Positions 25,736 through 35,899 are shown, numbered from the stretch's first letter. The stretch is DNA of 64,000 nt from Pseudobutyrivibrio xylanivorans (GCF_008935055.1 NZ_CP043028.1:447501-511500); one strand, 5' to 3'. Translations and numbers: made by a program. Notes: a model not told the origin generated them from the letters alone.

Positions 25736-26938
25736 TTATGCTTCATATTTCTCTACAATAGTAGCGCAACCCATACCGCCACCGATGCAAAGAGTAGCAA
25801 GACCCTTCTTGTACTCTGGGTTGTGAAGCATATCGTAAATAAGTGTTACAAGGATACGAGCACCAGAAGCTCCTACTGGGTGACCAAGTGCGATAGCACC
25901 ACCGTTTGGATTAAGCTTCTTAAGGTCGAAGCCGAGGTCCTTACCAACTGCTACTGACTGAGCAGCGAATGCCTCGTTTGCCTCGTAAACATCGAGATCC
26001 TCAATTGTAAGACCAGCCTTAGCAAGAGCCTTCTTTGTTGCTGGAACAGGACCAACACCCATGATTTCTGGAGCACATCCGCCAAGAGCACCAGCTACGA
26101 AAGTAACGAGTGGCTTAACACCAAGCTCCTTAGCCTTCTCCTCAGACATAACAACGAGTGCTGCAGCACCATCGTTGATACCTGAAGCATTACCAGCTGT
26201 AACAACTCCGTCTGGATAAAGAGCCTTAAGCTTAGCAAGACCTTCGATTGTTGTACCAGGTCTTGGGCCTTCATCTGTATCGAAAATAACTGTTTCCTTC
26301 TTCTTCTTGATTTCTACAGGAACGATTTCATCCTTGAATGCGCCAGCTTCAATAGCTGCACAAGCCTTGTTCTGAGAAGCTACTGCGAACTCATCAAGCT
26401 CTTCTCTTGTAAGACCCCACTGCTCAGCTACGTTGTCAGCTGTCTTAATCATGTGGTAATCATTGTATGCATCCCAAAGAGCATCCTTTACCATTGTATC
26501 TACTAAAGCACCCTGGCTTGCGCTTGGCCATGTCATTCTGTAACCATAACGTCCGTTAGGAAGTGCAAATGGAGCTAAAGACATGTTCTCCATACCACCT
26601 GCTACTACTACATCTGCATCACCTGCGATGATCATCTGTGCAGCCTGGTTAACACAGTTAAGACCAGAACCACAAACAACGTTTGTTGTAACAGCTGTTG
26701 TCTCGTTTGGAAGACCAGCCTTGATAGCTGCCTGACGAGCAACGTTCTGTCCAAGACCTGCCTGGATAACGCAACCCATGTATACGTGCTCAACATCCTC
26801 TGGCTTGATTCCAGCTCTCTTAACTGCCTCCTTGATTACGATGGCACCTAAGTCTGCTGCTGGTGTAGTACTAAGTGATCCACCCATAGTACCAATCGCT
26901 GTTCTACATGCGCTAGCAATAACTACTTTTTTTCCCAT
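25736..26938 (-). CDS. thl: Acetyl-CoA acetyltransferase (thiolase)
   Basis: A 400-residue biosynthetic thiolase that joins two acetyl-CoA into acetoacetyl-CoA, the first step to butyrate. The nucleophile Cys is in [12 protein letters not shown] (about 90), the His in [13 protein letters not shown] (about 355), and the second Cys in [10 protein letters not shown] (about 385). It is the first gene of the operon. A Rex-like operator lies about 120 nt upstream. Crotonase (crt), needed between hbd and bcd, is not in this window. Confidence 0.96.
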   Translation of the reverse strand: MGKKVVIASACRTAIGTMGGSLSTTPAADLGAIVIKEAVKRAGIKPEDVEHVYMGCVIQAGLGQNVARQAAIKAGLPNETTAVTTNVVCGSGLNCVNQAAQMIIAGDADVVVAGGMENMSLAPFALPNGRYGYRMTWPSASQGALVDTMVKDALWDAYNDYHMIKTADNVAEQWGLTREELDEFAVASQNKACAAIEAGAFKDEIVPVEIKKKKETVIFDTDEGPRPGTTIEGLAKLKALYPDGVVTAGNASGINDGAAALVVMSEEKAKELGVKPLVTFVAGALGGCAPEIMGVGPVPATKKALAKAGLTIEDLDVYEANEAFAAQSVAVGKDLGFDLKKLNPNGGAIALGHPVGASGARILVTLIYDMLHNPEYKKGLATLCIGGGMGCATIVEKYEA

Positions 26939-27057
26939 GTTTTCTTTCTCCTTTTTAGAAATACTTTTTATTTTGACCTCATAGAGTAATATTTCTTAAG
27001 ACAACTCATTAAATCATCAACACTTTATACATGTTGCACAATTGTACATCTTCTAAA

Positions 27058-27075
27058 CTGTTAATTTTTTAACGA
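27058..27075. promoter_or_regulatory. Rex-type operator upstream of the butyrate operon
   Basis: CTGTTAATTTTTTAACGA matches the Rex consensus TTGTTAANNNNTTAACAA at 12 of 14 defined bases, missing only the outermost ones. Rex senses NADH/NAD and is known to control thl/butyrate genes in clostridia. A TATAAA (minus strand, 27024-27029) could be the -10 between the operator and thl, but no good -35 is seen. Confidence 0.6.
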
Positions 27076-27083
27076 ACCATCTC

Positions 27084-27176
27084 AAAAAAAAAGACCCCAT
27101 TCCGTCACCGATGTGAAAATATTAACATAGTTTCGTCACATTTTCAACAAAGATTTTCGTCAGAATGTCAGGTCTT
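27084..27176 (-). ncRNA. Possible small structured RNA ending in a U-run, upstream of thl
   Basis: On the minus strand this segment is bounded by AAGACC/GGTCTT, with ATTC/GAAT inside, ATGTGA/TCACAT further in, three TGACG motifs, and nine T at its 3' end. That is the shape of an independent terminator-ended RNA or an attenuator. It lies between the terminator of the gene at 27350 and the Rex-like site. I do not recognise the family, and the inner pairing is ambiguous. Confidence 0.35.
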
Positions 27177-27270
27177 ATATTCATTTTCAGAATATTCTAG
27201 TGTATATTCTCCAATTCTCTCACTCCGCTTGTTAAAAAATTATCAAAAAACCTTGATTTTACGTTAAAAA

Positions 27271-27299
27271 GGAAACCGCAGCACGCTGCCGTGGTTTCC
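27271..27299 (-). terminator. Terminator after the GH43-like gene
   Basis: GGAAACC/GGTTTCC with inner GCAGC/GCTGC, preceded by AAAAA on the plus strand, which gives the U-tract of the minus transcript. Confidence 0.8.
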
Positions 27300-27349
27300 A
27301 AATTGTGTCTATCGCTATGAAAATTTAATATAAATTCGCACACAGATTT

Positions 27350-28348
27350 TTAAAAGCCTACTGTCGTAAATCTGTAAGTATAAAGATTTTCACTCCAGCT
27401 TCCCACCTCATCTGCGGTGGTAACATACAATGTTCTTGATGATAATCTTCCATATCCGTCTCTTGCGAAACAACCATTGTGATTTCTATCATGACCAGTT
27501 GTGGCCTCTCCAATTAATGCGATTCTCATCCAGTCCATGCTACTCAGCGAATCAAGACTGCCATCCCAGGAAGCACTGTAAACTGATTGCTCGGCTGAAA
27601 TAAAATTCAAATCTCCTGATGGGAATGGATGTGTATCGCAGGTCATATAGAGTGTTCCATCTGAGTATGCAAAATCTGCATTACTGATGAAATCATAGTT
27701 GCAGGACACTTGTACTTTTCCAAGTCTCTGAACATTATCCAAATCAGAGCAATCAAGCTCTTCCACATAGGTAGTAGTCTGACTCGCAGTTCCACTAGTG
27801 TAAAACAGGAAAATACGGCCATCGTAATTAATCAATGATGGCTGGCCCACTCCCCAGTATCCATCTCTAGATGCGGACACAATTCGTCCTGTTTTTTCCC
27901 AACTTGTTAAATCATTTGAAACAGCAAATCCAACTTCATTGGCTGTACAATCATAGGTCGCGCAACCTAAATATGCCATTAAATATGTGTAAGAGTTTCC
28001 TTCGTATGTAAAATCCCCTTCTACAACAGTAGGATCGCAAACCTGCACTGAATCCCAAGCACCAGATGTGGTGGCGAGAACTCGTTTGCCATTGTAGCAG
28101 ATACCATCCTTCACCTCCCCAGGAGTAGCCTCATTAGAACAATACAATACATTACCATTTATGGATGTTGGACAGTATTTATAAACGCCCCCGCCTGCTA
28201 AAGGAACGTTATCCTCCTGAATGCTTCTTTCATAATCTTCATATTGTTTTTTTGCCGTTGGTAGTGTCAAAAATGCCACCGCTCCGACTATCACAACGAC
28301 TTGCAAAAACAATAATAACTTTCTCTTTGTAAATGGCCGCTTTTTCAT
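27350..28348 (-). CDS. Membrane-anchored beta-propeller protein, GH43/DUF-type glycosidase-like
   Basis: A 332-residue protein with a basic N terminus and one transmembrane helix (about 10-29), so it should face outside, followed by a five-bladed propeller-like domain. SVQVCDPTVVEGDFTYEGNS, DLTSWEKTGRIV, GQPSLINYDGRIFLFYTSG and ISNADFAYSDGTLYMTCD resemble the blade starts of GH43/GH32/GH68-like enzymes, with acidic residues at D-P and A-D positions. The full catalytic triad cannot be confirmed by eye. It is last in the polysaccharide cluster after a 213-nt gap. Trimming or binding the exported polymer is inferred. Confidence 0.6.
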   Translation of the reverse strand: MKKRPFTKRKLLLFLQVVVIVGAVAFLTLPTAKKQYEDYERSIQEDNVPLAGGGVYKYCPTSINGNVLYCSNEATPGEVKDGICYNGKRVLATTSGAWDSVQVCDPTVVEGDFTYEGNSYTYLMAYLGCATYDCTANEVGFAVSNDLTSWEKTGRIVSASRDGYWGVGQPSLINYDGRIFLFYTSGTASQTTTYVEELDCSDLDNVQRLGKVQVSCNYDFISNADFAYSDGTLYMTCDTHPFPSGDLNFISAEQSVYSASWDGSLDSLSSMDWMRIALIGEATTGHDRNHNGCFARDGYGRLSSRTLYVTTADEVGSWSENLYTYRFTTVGF

Positions 28349-28519
28349 AACCCCGTCCTCCTTATCTTAAGGGGGAATAATAGCTCTTTTACAAAGGTTA
28401 TCATGAGCTATGCCATTAAAACGAAAGTTCACAGTACTTATACTAAAGTTTAACTATCTGTTAAAAAATTTTTAACAAAACTTTCAAATACTCAGAATAT
28501 TTTCTTTTGTATAGAAAAA

Positions 28520-28549
28520 CGCCACATGTCTTATTAAAGACACATGGCG
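28520..28549 (-). terminator. Terminator after the HAD-like protein gene
   Basis: CGCCA..TGTC/GACA..TGGCG with a 2x2 mismatch, preceded by AAAAA on the plus strand. Confidence 0.65.
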
Positions 28550-28561
28550 CAAATACCACAC

Positions 28562-30706
28562 TTATACTACGTTTGGTTCTAATTTAAACTTGTCACGTAT
28601 TGTTTTAAGATACTTTTCTTTATTGCCTGATGCTGCAAGAATCGGAGCGTATGCATCTCTACCACTGATGTTGTATAGGTGCTTGTAATCGCCATCAGCT
28701 GGTGAACCAAAGGCATCCATATATTCCTTACAGAAATCAAATATACCCTGCTGTGTTTCTTTGATTCCATCAAGATTGTCATCGTAGTTACCGAAGTCGT
28801 ACCCTACAGCTCCATTATCTAAAAGTTTAAATCCCTTGAACTGTCTGGTTGGAGAGGCAAGAATCAGCTCCCAGAAAACATTGTAGTCCTTGGATGGATC
28901 ATGCTTTTTAAGCAGATCACGGTTGAAGCTCTGAGAGTACAGATATGCAGACATAACTCCGGTCTGAAGGAATGTCTCTGTCTGATATGGCTCCGCATTA
29001 TGAACAGTGTTTGTACCTGCAATCATTCCAAGGATTTCGCATGGAATGTTCCACTTTTCATTACATAATCTGCGTATAGCTATGGCGCCACTTCCTGCCC
29101 AGCCAATATCCACAAGGAGAGCCTTGTCACAGCCTGCAAGCATCTTCTCATAGTAACGCTTTGCCGCTTTGTCTCGCTGCTGATAGAGGGATACTATTCT
29201 GTTAGCATTCTCCTCTAAGCATACTCTGAGAATCTCCACATTCTTCGTAGTAAGCTCATCCTCTAAATGAAGCTTTATCTTTCGTCCTTCTGCGCCAATC
29301 AAATCCACCTTTGTGTTGGCAATGGTGTAGCCCTCCACCTTGTCTGCAAGGTCTGTTAGCTCCATTGATGACAGAATCTCTGAAAGCTTATACTTCTGGT
29401 TAACCTTATGATAAAGGAATCGTCTAAAATAATCGCTTTTGTCTAGCTCGAAGGTAAGGACAGTCGCAGCTTTTCTAGACCAGTATGCATATTCTGTTCT
29501 GCCACTATCACTCTCGTCAGGATACATCATCTCGTATACCTGCTTGATAGTATCTCCGTCACGCGATAGGAAAAGCAGCTTATCAATATTATGAAGCTTT
29601 GCATATTCGTGAATATACGAACAATAACCCATCACGAAAAGACCACCGTAAATATAACCGTACTCATACTCCATAGAAGTAGACTTCTCGTCTGCGCCTG
29701 AATAAATACGGTTGTTTACAATACCACGATATGCTCCACCAATAATAGGAGACATATCATAGGATCTGAACAGTAATGTTTTCCTATTTACATTTGGATA
29801 GTATAGTGTATCGAAACCATGGGCCTTTGCCATTGCAATATCACTATGCGTATTGTCACCCACATGTATATAGCGGAGGTCTTCGCCCATCTTTTTCTTA
29901 ACTACATCATAGAGACGACCATCGCTCTTACTCTTATGATATTCATTAGAAACGAAAATATTCTCGTAGCCTGCGTAGCCATTCTTTTCCAGCATCTTTA
30001 CGAGAAAATCCTTAGTAAGATACATATCAGAAGTTATGACAATAGTCTTTCCCATTTCCTGAAGGCGGGTAAATACCTGCTTCATAAATGGATTAGCATA
30101 GCATATGTCAAACTCTAATTCCTCTTCGATAGCCTTTCCTCTGGCTGCATCCAAACCGGTGATGTCATGCATACGGTTCCAGATGTCGTCAATATCTACT
30201 TCGTAGTCAACGAATTTCTTCTTTTGTTTTCTAAGTCTTTCGGCTCTAATTAATCGAGCCTCATACTCAGCACGTGCTCTAAGATCCTTAAAGTTCAAGA
30301 AATCCAAACGACAGCCAATCAAATAAAACAAATCAGCTGGCTCAGATAACGGTCTGAAAATCAAAGTGTCAAATATATCAAAGGAGACAACATCATACTT
30401 TGAAAGCTTTTCAACGAATTTATCCACAGAAATATCTGGGAATTCTTTTTTAAAAAGCTCCATCTCCGATTTCTTATATTCCACATTCTTGTATTCATAA
30501 GTCTTGGCCTTGTCATCCTCACCAAGAAAATGCATATGCAAAATATAGTAGGCAAAATTAAGCCATAATAAGTAAAGGTATGATAAAAACTTCTTAATTC
30601 CAGTCGAATTGTCATGCATAGCATGATACTTCGACTTAATTCCTGGATATTTATTTACCAGGAATATGTATAACTTTAATCTCATTCTATAATTCTTTCT
30701 CTGCAA
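28562..30706 (-). CDS. HAD-superfamily hydrolase-like protein of polysaccharide clusters (COG5610 type)
   Basis: A 714-residue protein. A HAD phosphatase-like domain (about 100-345) has SFDIFDTLIFRP (first Asp motif), VITSDMYL (Ser/Thr motif) and YIHVGDNTHSDIAMAKAHG (last Asp motif). The C-terminal half (about 365-714) has FLSRDGDTIKQVYEMM, AYWSRKAA and LLVDIGWAGSGAIAI, a module also found in the gene at 42648-43988. Members occur in surface glycan clusters, but the reaction is not known to me. Its start overlaps the glf stop by 20 nt. No transmembrane helix is obvious. Confidence 0.72.
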   Translation of the reverse strand: MQRKNYRMRLKLYIFLVNKYPGIKSKYHAMHDNSTGIKKFLSYLYLLWLNFAYYILHMHFLGEDDKAKTYEYKNVEYKKSEMELFKKEFPDISVDKFVEKLSKYDVVSFDIFDTLIFRPLSEPADLFYLIGCRLDFLNFKDLRARAEYEARLIRAERLRKQKKKFVDYEVDIDDIWNRMHDITGLDAARGKAIEEELEFDICYANPFMKQVFTRLQEMGKTIVITSDMYLTKDFLVKMLEKNGYAGYENIFVSNEYHKSKSDGRLYDVVKKKMGEDLRYIHVGDNTHSDIAMAKAHGFDTLYYPNVNRKTLLFRSYDMSPIIGGAYRGIVNNRIYSGADEKSTSMEYEYGYIYGGLFVMGYCSYIHEYAKLHNIDKLLFLSRDGDTIKQVYEMMYPDESDSGRTEYAYWSRKAATVLTFELDKSDYFRRFLYHKVNQKYKLSEILSSMELTDLADKVEGYTIANTKVDLIGAEGRKIKLHLEDELTTKNVEILRVCLEENANRIVSLYQQRDKAAKRYYEKMLAGCDKALLVDIGWAGSGAIAIRRLCNEKWNIPCEILGMIAGTNTVHNAEPYQTETFLQTGVMSAYLYSQSFNRDLLKKHDPSKDYNVFWELILASPTRQFKGFKLLDNGAVGYDFGNYDDNLDGIKETQQGIFDFCKEYMDAFGSPADGDYKHLYNISGRDAYAPILAASGNKEKYLKTIRDKFKLEPNVV

Positions 30707-31799
30707 ATCTTAATGCTGAATCAATCACAGCATCCATATCGTAATACTTGTACTCGCCAAGACGTCCACCAAAGAGAACCTTGTCTTCTTTCTCAGCAAG
30801 CTCTTTGTACTGCTCGTATAGCTTTCCATTCTTTTCATCATTTACTGGATAGTATGGCTCATCGCCAGGCTTCCATTCTGAGCTGTACTCACGGCTGATG
30901 ATAGTCTTAGGAATATCATTTCCTTCATCATCCTTACCAAACTCAAACCACTTGTGCTCAATGATTCTAGTCCATGGAGTCTCTGCATCTGTATAGTTAA
31001 CAGCAGCATTTCCCTGAAAGTTTGGCTTATCAAGTGTCTCGTTCTCAAATCTAACTGAACGATACTCAAGAGTACCAAGCTTGAAATCAAAGTATGCATC
31101 AATAGGACCAGTGTAAACTACCTTCTCTGCGAGGGCATCAAGCTCAGCCTTGTTCTCAAGATAATCTGTATTAAGACGTACCTCAATACCATCAAGCATG
31201 TTCTCAACCATCTTTGTGTAACCACCTATTGGAATACCCTGATAAAGAGCATTGAAGTAGTTGTTATCAAAAGTAAGTCTCACTGGAAGTCTCTTAATGA
31301 TGAATGCTGGAAGCTCTGTACAAGGACGGCCCCACTGCTTCTGTGTATAGCCTTTGATAAGCTTCTCATAGATATCTGTTCCAACAAGTGAGATTGCCTG
31401 CTCCTCAAGGTTCTTAGGTTCTGTGATACCAGCCTCTTTTCTCTGCTCCTCAATCTTTGCTGCAGCCTCTTCTGGAGTTACAACTCCCCACATCTTGTTG
31501 AAGGTATACATATTAAATGGGAGTGAATAAAGCTCGCCCTTATAATTTGCAACTGGTGAATTTGTGAAGCGATTAAAAGTTGCAAACTTAGTTACATAAT
31601 CCCATACATGCTTCATATTTGTATGGAAGATATGTGCACCATATTTGTGCACATGAATACCTTCCTGCTTTTCTGTATATATATTTCCTGCGATATTAGG
31701 TCTCTTGTCGATAACGAGAACCTTTTTGCCAGCATCTGTAGCCTGACGTGCAAACACTGCACCAAAAAGTCCAGATCCTACTACTAAATAATCGTACAT
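30687..31799 (-). CDS. glf: UDP-galactopyranose mutase
   Basis: A 370-residue FAD enzyme that interconverts UDP-galactopyranose and UDP-galactofuranose. The N-terminal dinucleotide fold YDYLVVGSGLFGAVFARQA is followed by HKYGAHIFHT (active-site His), FNRFTNSPVANYKG, and the C-terminal GGRLGEYKYYDMDAVIDSAL, all typical of bacterial Glf. It implies galactofuranose in the surface polymer made by this cluster. It overlaps the next gene by 20 nt. Confidence 0.97.
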   Translation of the reverse strand: MYDYLVVGSGLFGAVFARQATDAGKKVLVIDKRPNIAGNIYTEKQEGIHVHKYGAHIFHTNMKHVWDYVTKFATFNRFTNSPVANYKGELYSLPFNMYTFNKMWGVVTPEEAAAKIEEQRKEAGITEPKNLEEQAISLVGTDIYEKLIKGYTQKQWGRPCTELPAFIIKRLPVRLTFDNNYFNALYQGIPIGGYTKMVENMLDGIEVRLNTDYLENKAELDALAEKVVYTGPIDAYFDFKLGTLEYRSVRFENETLDKPNFQGNAAVNYTDAETPWTRIIEHKWFEFGKDDEGNDIPKTIISREYSSEWKPGDEPYYPVNDEKNGKLYEQYKELAEKEDKVLFGGRLGEYKYYDMDAVIDSALRFAEKEL

Positions 31800-31838
31800 A
31801 GTCTTACTCTCCTTTTAGCCTAGAGGTTTACTGTAAAA

Positions 31839-31864
31839 ATTCTCCCACCGGAGGATGGGAGAAT
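31839..31864 (-). terminator. Terminator after the Rpn-type pseudogene
   Basis: ATTCTCCCA/TGGGAGAAT with an 8-nt loop, preceded by GTAAAAAT on the plus strand. Confidence 0.75.
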
Positions 31865-31872
31865 GGTTTGTT

Positions 31873-32798
31873 TTAATTACTCTCGGATGTATTTACCAGC
31901 TTCTCAAAGTCTGTAACCGTCATATGTGCTCTCTTAGCAGCCTCTTCAATGTTCAGCAGTCCATCTTTGACTAGTGAAACAAGCATTTCCACTCTGCCTT
32001 CTTCTCTGCCTTCTTCTTTCAGTTCTTCAACTGCTTTACACATATCGTACTCACCCTCCTTGTTCTTCTTTGGCAACTCCAAAGAAGCGAACTCACTCAT
32101 CAGTTCAGCTGTTTCTCTGTCCATCTGACTAAATGAAATGTCATTTCTAACTGCTTCCCTCAACTTTTCACCATCATTTCTTCTATTAAGAAACGTAAAA
32201 AGTTCCCGCAATTTGGTTTTAAAGCCAGGAATAACATCTAAATCTATAATTGAAAATTAATATTACAATCATCCACAAATGAAGCTATTTTCTCATCCAT
32301 TGAAGCCATCATCTCTTTAAGAGTAGTTGGACCATCCCATGAATTAATACCCCAATAAATTGTAACAGTAACAACTGGTATAAGTCTATCCTCTTTAGTA
32401 AATCCAGATAAAAATGTACTAGCGTCTTGAATTGCTTCTGTTCTTCTTTCTTTTGCTATTGACTCTACCTGTTCAGCATAAGTAAGCGCATTGTAAAGCA
32501 TTGTCCTAACAGGCATCGCATAATGAACATCGCTTTGATTCTCAATTCCAAGCAACACAAAATAATTCGAATTGCCCCTCATTACGATTGCAGATTTAAT
32601 GACATCACGAATCTTTTGAACTGTGATTGATTTTTTACTTCCGGTTAGCGGTATGTTAATCAGACTGGTTGCATCGACTTCTTGCAACTCCTTCCAGTCA
32701 ATGACCTCTTCTCAATCATAGATTAATCCATTAAAGAAGTCTGCAAACTTCTCAGGATTTCTCATGTACTTCTTAGTAAGCTTGTCTCTACATCCCAT
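31873..32798 (-). pseudogene. Rpn/YhgA-type PD-(D/E)XK nuclease (transposase_31-like), inactivated
   Basis: The frame opens at ATG 32798 (MGCRDKLTKKYMRNPEKFAD), then meets an in-frame TGA at 32712-32714 where relatives have a Gly codon. It continues with nuclease-like sequence (VRGNSNYFVLLGIENQSDVHYAMP, VVTVTIYWGINSWDGPTTL). It shifts frame near 32255 in a run of T, shown by the clean continuation IIDLDVIPGFKTKLRELFTFLNRR in the neighbouring frame. The C-terminal part (about 31873-32211) ends in EEGREEGR and a helical tail, as in Rpn proteins. Two separate lesions make it a pseudogene. Such genes multiply in Lachnospiraceae genomes; this one sits between glf and the rest of the glycan cluster. 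Confidence 0.8.
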
Positions 32799-32988
32799 GG
32801 TATAACTCTTTCTATAGTATAGCGAATATTACTTTTGGACTATACGATAATGATGGTCCTACGCTATATCTAAACTATCTAAACTAGTAATAGTAATAGT
32901 TTACCATAGTTTTATCGAACATTTAATCGATATCCGTTCGAGTCTCCGTTCACTAAAGATAAAAATATCTCATCACTAAATTATAATT

Positions 32989-34614
32989 TTAGGAAATCCT
33001 ATCCATTAAAATCAACTTACATAATTCTGCAAATTCAGATTTATAATAATTATGCTCATAATGATTTGGACCAAGCAATTTATTCTCTTTATCTCCTAAA
33101 TAATTGTAAGTTCCCATATTAAGCACTTTACAATTAGGATTCAAGGCTTTGTAATAATCATTCATTTTCATCCATAATCCTTCTCGAGCCTTTAGATTAC
33201 TTAAATCAATCTTATCTTTTAACGAATCTATCTCTTTATAATCTGCTATATTATTATTACTATCTTTGAATTTTGTTATAAATGCCCCCTCTACAAGTAT
33301 AATATTTTTAGAAAAACCAAGTTTTTCCAATCTTTCGTTTAGAACATCACAATGTTGAGTCCATATTTGCCAATAATCAGCATTTCTATAATCCAATTTT
33401 TCATAATTACGTTGAATTATTTCTTCATACAAGTCCGATAGTTGCATATCTGGTGACAATGCTACGCCTTGTCCTATATAACAATCATCATTTATTCTTC
33501 TTACTCCAGCTACAGCGTCTGCGTAAAAATCAATCAATAGATATTCAGCCTTACTCTCCTTTAAATACTCAAATGTTTGCTTATCCATTTCTCGATTTAC
33601 ATTCGTAAGATTTCTTTCACTAGCCTGCTTTTTAAAAGCATTTGATATATTTTGATCGCATTTATCTGATGTTGCTGAAATTGCTGAGAACCAAAAATAC
33701 GAATCACAAACATCAATTATACTTCGCCAATTATCATTGTAGAAGTTCTGAAACATATTTCTTGTATAGCAACTTCCCCATGTTGCAACCTTTATTTTTT
33801 TTAAAGCATCATTTTGCCTGTGCTCTATTGATGTACTACTATTTGTTCTTACATAACAAGCCAATGTTCCTTGAATTGTTTTATACCACTTTCTTTCGCA
33901 ATCCGATGTATGAATTTTATACTCAACAAAGTCTTCTACCATTAAAGGCAATACTATAGAATAGTTATAGTTTTTATGATGATATTCTACATAACAATCT
34001 AATGTATAGTTGTCTTGTGAATAATCCCAATATTTATTTTTGTTCAATAAAACTATCCATTCATCACCATGTCTAATAATATCTTTTCGATTTTTAGGCC
34101 CCACATTACTATCTGTACAATACCTCTTACCCATCAAAAAATAAGTTGGTACATAGTTCTCGTCCTTTGGAAGTCCCGCAATTACCAATTTGTCAGTTTC
34201 GGGACCTTCGGAAAATGATATTCTTGAATAAACATTATTATCCATAGGAGCTTGTAAGGAAATATATATTGTATTTCTCGACAAACTAAATTTCAAATAA
34301 TCAATAACCTCATCTCTACTGTTATCTGTCACATTGTATGTTTCATTTCCGATTACTACAGTTAATTCAATACCAGAAACATTTTCAGTGAAGCAAAGCA
34401 TGTCTAGTCCAATACCCAAATATTTATCGTTAACAATAGCCTCGATTTGGTCAAACGCCACAATTTGAGTCCAGGTTCTTGGAGACTTATTATTATCTAC
34501 ATCCAGATACTTCAATTGAAACTGTACAATTCCTTCGGGTATCCCTTCAATTTCAAACCAAAGAATATCATCTTTTATGCTTTTATTTTTTATTACACAT
34601 TCTTTATTAGTCAT
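32989..34614 (-). CDS. DUF6270/SGNH-like protein of surface glycan clusters
   Basis: A 541-residue protein with no signal peptide. The second half (from about 285) starts with KIKVATWGSCYTRNMFQNF, like the GSC-TR motif of the DUF6270 family, and continues with EYLLIDFYADAVAGV and a late GPNHYEHNYY with a His near the C terminus, suggesting an SGNH/GDSL-type esterase or acyltransferase fold. The first 280 residues look like beta-rich modules, perhaps carbohydrate binding. The gene is distinctly AT-rich. It follows GT8 by 21 nt. The function is inferred from fold and context only. Confidence 0.6.
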   Translation of the reverse strand: MTNKECVIKNKSIKDDILWFEIEGIPEGIVQFQLKYLDVDNNKSPRTWTQIVAFDQIEAIVNDKYLGIGLDMLCFTENVSGIELTVVIGNETYNVTDNSRDEVIDYLKFSLSRNTIYISLQAPMDNNVYSRISFSEGPETDKLVIAGLPKDENYVPTYFLMGKRYCTDSNVGPKNRKDIIRHGDEWIVLLNKNKYWDYSQDNYTLDCYVEYHHKNYNYSIVLPLMVEDFVEYKIHTSDCERKWYKTIQGTLACYVRTNSSTSIEHRQNDALKKIKVATWGSCYTRNMFQNFYNDNWRSIIDVCDSYFWFSAISATSDKCDQNISNAFKKQASERNLTNVNREMDKQTFEYLKESKAEYLLIDFYADAVAGVRRINDDCYIGQGVALSPDMQLSDLYEEIIQRNYEKLDYRNADYWQIWTQHCDVLNERLEKLGFSKNIILVEGAFITKFKDSNNNIADYKEIDSLKDKIDLSNLKAREGLWMKMNDYYKALNPNCKVLNMGTYNYLGDKENKLLGPNHYEHNYYKSEFAELCKLILMDRIS

Positions 34615-34635
34615 TAGATACTAACTCCAAATCAA

Positions 34636-35895
34636 TTATGCTCTCCCTAAAAGAATATTTTTATACAAATTCATTTTTCCAGGAAATCTTTTTATTGTCG
34701 CTCCAAAGCCACTTCTTTTTACCGATACTATAAAATCTACTGGCTTTCTTATTGGAAATGTAATCATTCTCCCCAATTTATACGACTTTGAACCAATCAC
34801 ATCATTATACTTACATAAATACTTATCCTGCTCATAGTTCTCGATTATTTCATTTGAAAAACTTGTGTTGTTTGCAGATAAAGTATTAATTCTTTTTTCC
34901 ATAGCATCAATTCTTGCTTGAGCATCAACAAGACATTTATTTAGGGCATTTATCGAATCATCATATCTCTTATTGCTGCTAGATTCTTTATTAACATTTA
35001 TTAATCTATTCAAGAAAAGATTATAGAAATTGCTCTCCGCTGCATATTTCCAAAAATAATCTGAAAGATACTTATTTACATTACTCCAAGGCTTAACTTC
35101 ACCTGTGTAATGTATTAAGTATGGATTCTTTTCATATTCATAGAAATTTGCCATATCTTCATCATTCAGATGAAGTTCTAAATTCTTACTTTCCTGCAAA
35201 TGTCTATAGTGCCATGTAAAGTTCCATCTTGGGTCCAAATAATAAATTCTATCAACACTCATCATGTTTATTAAATCCTGATCTGGATATCTAAAATCCT
35301 GTCTCTTTGCTAATAACTTAAATGATTCATCTGTATAATGTTCTTTTCTACACTGGTCACAGTTAAATAAGATAACTCCTGAATTAATATACTTATCTGT
35401 ATCTAATCCTAAAGAAAGAATTATATATTTTTTCATCTTATCGTGCATTAGATTTCTAACTGCACCAATTAAATTATCTCCTAAATCAACATCATATAAT
35501 TCAGATACATCATGAACTGCAACAATATCACAATCAAGATAGAGAACTTTATCGTACTGCTTGAAAATTTCAGGAATCATGATTCTGTAGTACATCTCAA
35601 TAGAGAAATATGCTGAAGAATACATTCCATCTTTACAGAATTCCTGAACATTTACACACTCTGTTTTATAGTTTTCTCCACAAATATCTTCTAGTCTTAA
35701 AATTGTTGTAGCTGGCAATTCTGTATACAATACATAAAATCTATACTCTCGATCCTTTGATGCATTCTTCATAATTGAAGTAATTGTAACTGCGATATAA
35801 GGAGCATATTTAGCATTTGCAGAAAATACTATTGGAATAATATCGTTTCCTTTCTTCACTGCTCTTTTATTTACATTGACTCTTTTGGCGCTCAT
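34636..35895 (-). CDS. Family 8 glycosyltransferase
   Basis: A 419-residue GT8 retaining transferase: IIPIVFSANAKYAPYIAVTI at the start, the metal-binding DxD in VLYLDCDIVAVHDV (about 118), NSGVILFNCDQCRKE, DQDLINMM and the later HYTGEVKPW. A helical tail (about 330-419) with a coiled-coil-like stretch follows. It probably adds glucose or galactose to the polymer in the cytoplasm. It lies 4 nt after the large fusion gene. Confidence 0.9.
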   Translation of the reverse strand: MSAKRVNVNKRAVKKGNDIIPIVFSANAKYAPYIAVTITSIMKNASKDREYRFYVLYTELPATTILRLEDICGENYKTECVNVQEFCKDGMYSSAYFSIEMYYRIMIPEIFKQYDKVLYLDCDIVAVHDVSELYDVDLGDNLIGAVRNLMHDKMKKYIILSLGLDTDKYINSGVILFNCDQCRKEHYTDESFKLLAKRQDFRYPDQDLINMMSVDRIYYLDPRWNFTWHYRHLQESKNLELHLNDEDMANFYEYEKNPYLIHYTGEVKPWSNVNKYLSDYFWKYAAESNFYNLFLNRLINVNKESSSNKRYDDSINALNKCLVDAQARIDAMEKRINTLSANNTSFSNEIIENYEQDKYLCKYNDVIGSKSYKLGRMITFPIRKPVDFIVSVKRSGFGATIKRFPGKMNLYKNILLGRA

Positions 35896-35899
35896 TTTC

